DNA of 64,000 nucleotides from Heliocybe sulcata (lineage: Eukaryota > Basidiomycota > Agaricomycetes > Gloeophyllales > Gloeophyllaceae), in the NCBI GenBank assembly GCA_004369045.1, contig ML213503.1:3017697-3081696 (forward strand). Reading direction: 5' to 3'. The position numbers were made by a program, and so were the translations under genes. Of this stretch, positions 57,046 through 64,000 are shown in pieces; position 1 is the first letter of the stretch; each line of letters opens with the position of its first letter. Under the pieces are notes generated by a model, which made no database searches, was not told the DNA's origin, and saw only the letters and a program-made list of their open reading frames with translations.

Positions 57046-57762
57046 AGGGCATAGCCTACGAAGTCTTGCCTCCAGGAGTCCTCCGTAGCTATACACAACC
57101 TGTCATTAGCCACGTGGAAACATAGGAGCAGGACCGTCACCGACCTTTTATGCACGCCTCATATCACTAAGTGGTTCGCCAGGCCTGCCTTGGACATCCG
57201 ACAAACTGCGGCTGTTTCTGCCGGGATTGAGAAGCCCTACAACTCTCTGAGTTACATCGACGACGGCGTGAGCGATTACTTGGGTCGTAGTATTCGCTTA
57301 AGCATCGTATATTCTTGAACCCGCTCTTCGTGACCCATGCCTCATTCACCGGATTGCCCAGCTGAGGATGTTGTTTTATCAAATTTCTTGCCTTTTCAAC
57401 GTTGAGTCCTAGGCTGAGGCAACAGCCGTGTCACGTATTGCGGTCAGGACGTACGCAGTAGTAGTATCAGGAAGAGGCTCTGTGATGTGAATGGCTTCGA
57501 CACCCAGCAGTGCTTCGAGGACAGGCACTGTCAGGACATCGATGCATCAGCATCCAGCTGTTCATGCTTAGCATCGGTGAGGCCTAGGGTGGACTCGATC
57601 TGTGAAAAATCAGTCGAAGTCCGAAGCCTGGGAGGACAGCGAGTGACGTCGCTAGATAGTGTCGCGAACGCTGACATCAAAGACATTTTGAAGATGTCGA
57701 TGAAGACTGAAGATGAAGAATGGGACAACGTTGGAGAATATTACTCCTATAATACCAGGTGA

Positions 57763-58171
57763 ATTCATTTATGTTTGCAATTGGCTCTGTCTCCTATTTA
57801 CGAAACATTGCAATATTAATCTACTACATCACGACTAACGTCGCACATGCTGCTTGTTGTTCTTGGTCAATCTGTTGTGCCTTCTACATGACAGGATACT
57901 ATATTCGCGATATCGCGGAATGGCGTCGTGCGGTAGCTAGAGGAGTTCTATGAAAGGGAGACAGGGCTTAGGTCTACTCGCTTGGTACGTGACGCATTTA
58001 TCATTCTACGTGACAATATCTATTTTTGCTTTAGAATACGCAAATTCATCCACGGATACATAGGTGCAAGAAAACATAGTACAGTGCAAGACGATAACAA
58101 TACAGAATCCAAAATAAGGCAGGAGAAAGTCGATAGCAAGGATCTGCCGCGCCGTCATCACGGTCCGAGCT
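57763..58171. other. Intergenic region downstream of MCM3
   Basis: Includes a plus-strand short hydrophobic ORF (57759-57953) with no recognised family and the 3' flank of MCM3. No confident gene. Confidence 0.4.
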
Positions 58172-60928
<2,757 letters not shown>

Positions 60929-63355
60929 GGCAAGGCAAGGCAGATGGTGGTAGTCGCGTAGTAAGAATGAAATTAACATCCGACGCGTCCATATACGCGT
61001 ATGAGCCTGCCCTAAGTCTTACGTAACCTGCTCTGGCGCCTAGGCGTCTAAGCGCCCGTAGTTCAAGTCTCTCCTTCACCTCTTCCTGAGTCCTGACTTC
61101 TGCTTCGGGCCCTGCGCTAGTCCTTGTCCCGTATAGAACTTAATCTTAGTACTGTCTGGGCAAGAAGCTCTCGGGTCCGTCTACTAGGTCATTTTGAACT
61201 CTACTCGGGACATATCCTCCTACTGGCACTGCACTTTCCTGAACACTACCTTCTCCGGCTATCATGTTCCGTATAGCTGTGCCAGCTCAACTTTTCTGAT
61301 GAAACCGTGTGCTTGTGGCTCTATAAACAGATTCTGGTCTACCTGCCAATCGGGCCGTAATGGAATGGTCCGCACTTCCTGCATTTATCGCCCTGATTAA
61401 CACTTCACGTCCTTTCTTGACGAACGTGCTAGAGGGGCTATCATTGTTGGGCCACTTCCCATCCATGTGTCTTGTCCTCGCTGGCTTAATGGCCTCCAAT
61501 CGCAAGGGTCTCGGTTCCAAAAGTACATGCGCGAAAATACATTCCAGAGCGCAATACTGCTGCCGATGTTCCGTTCTGCATCGCTAGGGACATCATCCAC
61601 TCAAGTCTGGTCATCGCAATACCGTGTATGCTCCTAGGCGTGCTTCTCGCTTACGTCGGTGCTGTATTCTTATATGCGCAAGGGTCTGGGCGATCTCAGT
61701 CGGTTGTTATCAGCCATTCCTTATCGTTCTGACAGGTCCCTCAAACGAGACAGTCTTTCTAGGGCTCGGGCAGGGACGTGAGTGTGGTGTTTCGTTTGTC
61801 AGCCAGACGCCAGAAATACTTGAGGTACCTTCAAACTTTGTGTCGGTCCTTCGGATCCAGCGCCACATTGATAATCTATGATCGTAGCCGGCCCTGTTCT
61901 CAACAAGCACACGACACTCTCAGCTAACCCGTATGGAGACTTCTACTCCATGCGGGACTTGTTTGGATCCCAAAATACAGCGAATGACGCGACGGTATGC
62001 CAGCAGACAATTAATCAAACCGCTCCCTTGGTCTCCCACCATTGCCATCCTTCTTCATCTCGGCGCGGTAGCACTTCGGCGATGAAAGCTTCATGTTCTT
62101 GTGAATTCTCCCCCCTGGCGACCGCATGCTTGTTTAGCATGCGAGCGCGACGGGTCAGCGTTCTACGCTTGGGATACAAACTTTGCGGACCCAATCAAGA
62201 AGCATCTCCCTGCCTCCTTAACTCCCGCTGCTCGTCCCGTGGTGGCAGATGATGCGGGACTTGATATGATTGGAGTGCGTCTCCCTTGCCTAACTGGACC
62301 GGAGGATGCTCGAAACTTTGCGGAGCAAGGTTGATTGGCTGCTCCCGCCGGTACAGTGCCTTCTCTTCTTCTGTTACGTTCGAAGCGTCCTGTCAGAGGT
62401 ATCCAAAGCACCAATACCCATGGCGCCTATTCGAGGCGGCCTGATCTGACATTGGTTCAACCCTGCTGGGGGTGGTCTAGTTTTCTCCGATGATGTAGTG
62501 GCTTGCGTTGGCGTGAGTATATCGACGTTTCCTGATCCTCTCTATTGGCGCATGCGGCCATGGCTATTCATATGCAGTTATTTTGGGTACGCCCGCCACC
62601 ATTGGTACTGCCCGCAGAGCATTCACATCCATACTCTCCGACCAACACGGATGGACGAGTAGAACGTCCTGGAAAGCAGCGATGTTGCCTGAGTGGGGTA
62701 TGCCCGTGGCCGCCCCACCGAGGTGCGCGACGCGACGCGATCGAACCAGTCAGGGCATCGTCTCCACGAAGGCGGTCGGGCAGGCACAAGAAGCGCAGAG
62801 ATACCCTTCGGCAGATCTTTCAAATTCATCTGGATTATAGAAAACGGGGTAAAGAGGACACCATATACATTCATCTAGAGCTGTCCTCGGCGATAGTGCC
62901 AGGAAAGTGGATTGCAGATGGTAGTACATTGGAAGGATATAAAGGAAAAATAACTACTAACTAATGGCAACACTAACACCGATAACTACTAGGTGAAGAA
63001 GATACTCGAACAATCCAGCGCTGTACACCAATCCTGAACGTGAAGCCACAGATCGCAATGGTAAGGTAGCGGATGGGGCAATAGAAGAGGGGATGGGGTA
63101 GGATGGATAGGGTGATTTGAAAGAATGTGCGGGTGCCTAAACACTTGGACAATCTCTGAGGAGATCGCCACGAAACAGGACCAGAATCCGGGATAAGGGT
63201 GCCTCCATGAGCAAGAGGAGAGGCCTTTGTAAGATGTGAGTCCGATCAGCATTCATAGCAGTTGTCTATAAACGCCGAACCTTATGGTTAGAGGCATTGA
63301 CCATGAGGCACAAGGCACACTCTCACCTGCTGAAGCCTGGCTCGTCGACAACCAA
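60929..63355. other. 2.4-kb stretch of decayed or unresolved coding-like sequence
   Basis: No clean gene found. Plus-strand islands with coding flavour appear in changing frames: SLVIAIPCMLLGVLLAYVGA (hydrophobic, near 61610), SANPYGDFYSMRDLFGSQNT (61920), ACERDGSAFYAWDTNF (62125) and FNPAGGGLVFSDDVVACVG (62460). They may be exons of one intron-rich plus-strand gene or pieces of a relic; I could not connect them and recognise no family. Nothing here looks like a UstYa-type (DUF3328) oxidase. The right end is the 3' flank of the repeat-precursor gene. Confidence 0.35.
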
Positions 63356-63893
63356 TTACCAATCCGTACCGGGGGCGGGCTCGCGCTTCCAGTCCGTCCC
63401 GCGCCTCCAGTCGGTACCAGGCGCAGGCTCCCGACGCCAGTCGGTGCCCCGCTTCCAGTCCGTCCCCCGCTTCCAGTCGGTACCAGGCTCAGGCTCGCGC
63501 TTCCAGTCGGTGCCGGGCTCGGGCTCCCGACGCCAGTCGGTGCCGCGCTTCCAGTCGGTCCCCCGCTTCCAGTCAGTGCCAGGCTCGGGCTCACGTCTCC
63601 AGTCGGTGCCAGGTTCTGGCTCGCGTTTCCAGTCAGTGCCACGCTTCCAGTCGGTGCCTCGCTTCCAGTCGGTACCCCGCTCCTCCTGCAAGAGTATACA
63701 GGTAAGAAATGATGACCGGACAGCACAAGAGAAGCACGTACAATCACAGCAGATGCATCAGCCTCTGGCGTCTGTATTTTTACGTCAGAACGGCGTGCAG
63801 ATTATGGTCAGCGGCAGGACGTACGGGTAGGCCGTTGGCCAGGACGGCAAAGAGAAGGAAAAGTAGGGTGAGGTAGGTCTTTGAGAGGAACAT
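63356..63893 (-). CDS. Secreted KEX2-processed repeat precursor (14 GTDW units), RiPP-like
   Basis: Predicted 142-residue secreted precursor. Exon 1 (63825-63893) encodes a signal peptide [19 protein letters not shown] then NGLP; exon 2 (63742-63771) encodes [10 protein letters not shown]; exon 3 (63356-63685) encodes EER then fourteen GTDW cores. Introns 63772-63824 and 63686-63741 are canonical GTACGT...CAG. Cores are separated by KR (nine) or RR (four), dibasic sites for Kex2-type proteases. Eight units are bare GTDW; six carry EPEP (four) or EPAP (two) before GTDW; the last ends at Trp and the stop. No Cys, no CaaX box. This is the architecture of fungal KEX2-processed repeat proteins, including dikaritin precursors such as UstA; in those families cores are excised and may be cyclised. 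No tailoring gene is visible here; the window ends 107 nt upstream of the ATG. Confidence 0.85.
63359..63679 (-). repeat. Coding minisatellite of 18-nt and 30-nt units
   Basis: Fourteen in-frame repeats of GGNACNGACTGG-type units (Gly-Thr-Asp-Trp), 18 nt (GTDWKR) or 30 nt (EPxPGTDWKR). Third-position differences between units show that the peptide, not only the DNA, has been kept. Confidence 0.9.
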
Positions 63894-64000
63894 GTTTGGG
63901 TAGCCGAAGCAGTTGGAGATTGGATTAAAGAGCGACGAGGGTGAGCAATTTTAAATGAGCCGAGGTGGAGATAGATGAGAGCGCACCTGCCGCAGTGTCC
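63894..64000 (-). promoter_or_regulatory. Upstream region of the repeat-precursor gene
   Basis: 107 nt up to the window edge. On the minus strand there is a TTTAAAAT element about 60 nt before the ATG and a pyrimidine-rich stretch after it, compatible with a short promoter and 5' UTR. Confidence 0.4.

Larger units (their letters stand above)
56272..57762 (-). pseudogene. Fragmentary uncharacterised gene, probably decayed, containing two perfect hairpins
   Basis: Minus-strand coding-like pieces follow one another without one clean reading frame: LSSDVTRCPPRLRTSTDF, ALLGVEAIHITEPLPDTTTA, LIKQHPQLGNPVNEAWVTKS, RLDIDLHFNHFVKRQQQNKL, FIARCAVVIGANSQPGFDAV, MGFIGPDDQLETPNIRIVFA and WLTGLTSDVLAVTSEKEAAM. 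The downstream half (from about 56909) may still be coding: after removal of a 50-nt intron (56480-56529) it runs to TAA at 56272. I recognise no domain; the pieces look like one family protein of perhaps 400 residues. The upstream half changes frame at least once without an obvious intron near 57410. The window segment between the two copies of the MCM3 tail is exactly where this lies. Confidence 0.4.

Noticed and set aside
63359-63679. CRISPR-like array
   Set aside because: Units are contiguous, of 18 and 30 nt, with no unique spacers, and encode a repeated peptide in a eukaryotic genome.
63284-63830. Long plus-strand ORFs with repeated QSVPGSGSR-type units over the repeat gene
   Set aside because: They arise because the repeat units are multiples of 3 and stop-free in several frames. 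The minus strand has the ATG, signal peptide, canonical introns and dibasic sites; the plus frames have none.

Overview
This is nuclear DNA from a filamentous basidiomycete, most likely an Agaricomycete. Nearly every gene is split by 45-65 nt introns with CTGAY/CTAAY-type branch points. The gene complement is fungal: Spc7/KNL1, Tip20/RINT1, tricalbin, Mtq2, Ugo1-like carriers, a Pho85-type kinase and ALG10. There is one tRNA gene, tRNA-Gln(CTG) with a 14-nt intron. I saw no CRISPR array, phage, or intact transposon.

Layout. The left edge (1-0.36 kb) cuts an unassigned gene. At 0.85-3.1 kb lies a secreted GH30 glycosidase, followed by a poorly resolved membrane-protein candidate and a secreted beta-lactamase-fold serine hydrolase (4.1-6.2 kb). 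From 6.6 to 15.1 kb come a Pho85-like CDK, Utp5/WDR43 (small-subunit processome), an Fpg/Nei-type DNA glycosylase and a DHA1-type MFS transporter. From 15.5 to 23.5 kb are three uncharacterised proteins plus mitochondrial ribosomal protein mL43. At 24.2-27.3 kb are two tandem Ugo1-like mitochondrial carrier proteins. The tRNA follows, then a five-C2 tricalbin (28.5-33.8 kb), an F-box/LRR-like gene, and tandem ubiquitin C-terminal hydrolases (36.2-38.0 kb). The second hydrolase has lost its catalytic His and Asp. ALG10, a coiled-coil protein and Spc7/KNL1 (42.9-47.4 kb) come next. Spc7 is divergent from a kinesin-6 (48.2-51.5 kb). Then come the divergent pair MTQ2 / TIP20-RINT1, a fragmentary unknown gene with two perfect hairpins (56.3-57.8 kb), MCM3 (58.2-60.9 kb), a decayed stretch, and a small secreted repeat precursor at the right edge.

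Most genes are single-copy housekeeping functions: DNA replication and repair (MCM3, Fpg), mitosis (Spc7, kinesin-6), ribosome biogenesis and translation (Utp5, mL43, Mtq2), and secretory or membrane traffic (tricalbin, Tip20, ALG10). The most novel item is the gene at 63356-63893 (minus). It encodes a signal peptide followed by fourteen GTDW units separated by Lys-Arg or Arg-Arg, the architecture of a KEX2-processed peptide precursor like the dikaritin RiPP precursors. Other points of interest are a catalytically dead UCH paralogue, a 13-nt exon between two GC-AG introns in the CDK gene, an in-frame tandem duplication of an intron plus exon, an intron that is the inverted copy of the exon before it, and a duplicated MCM3 tail. 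All exon joins were inferred by eye from splice motifs and conserved protein motifs.
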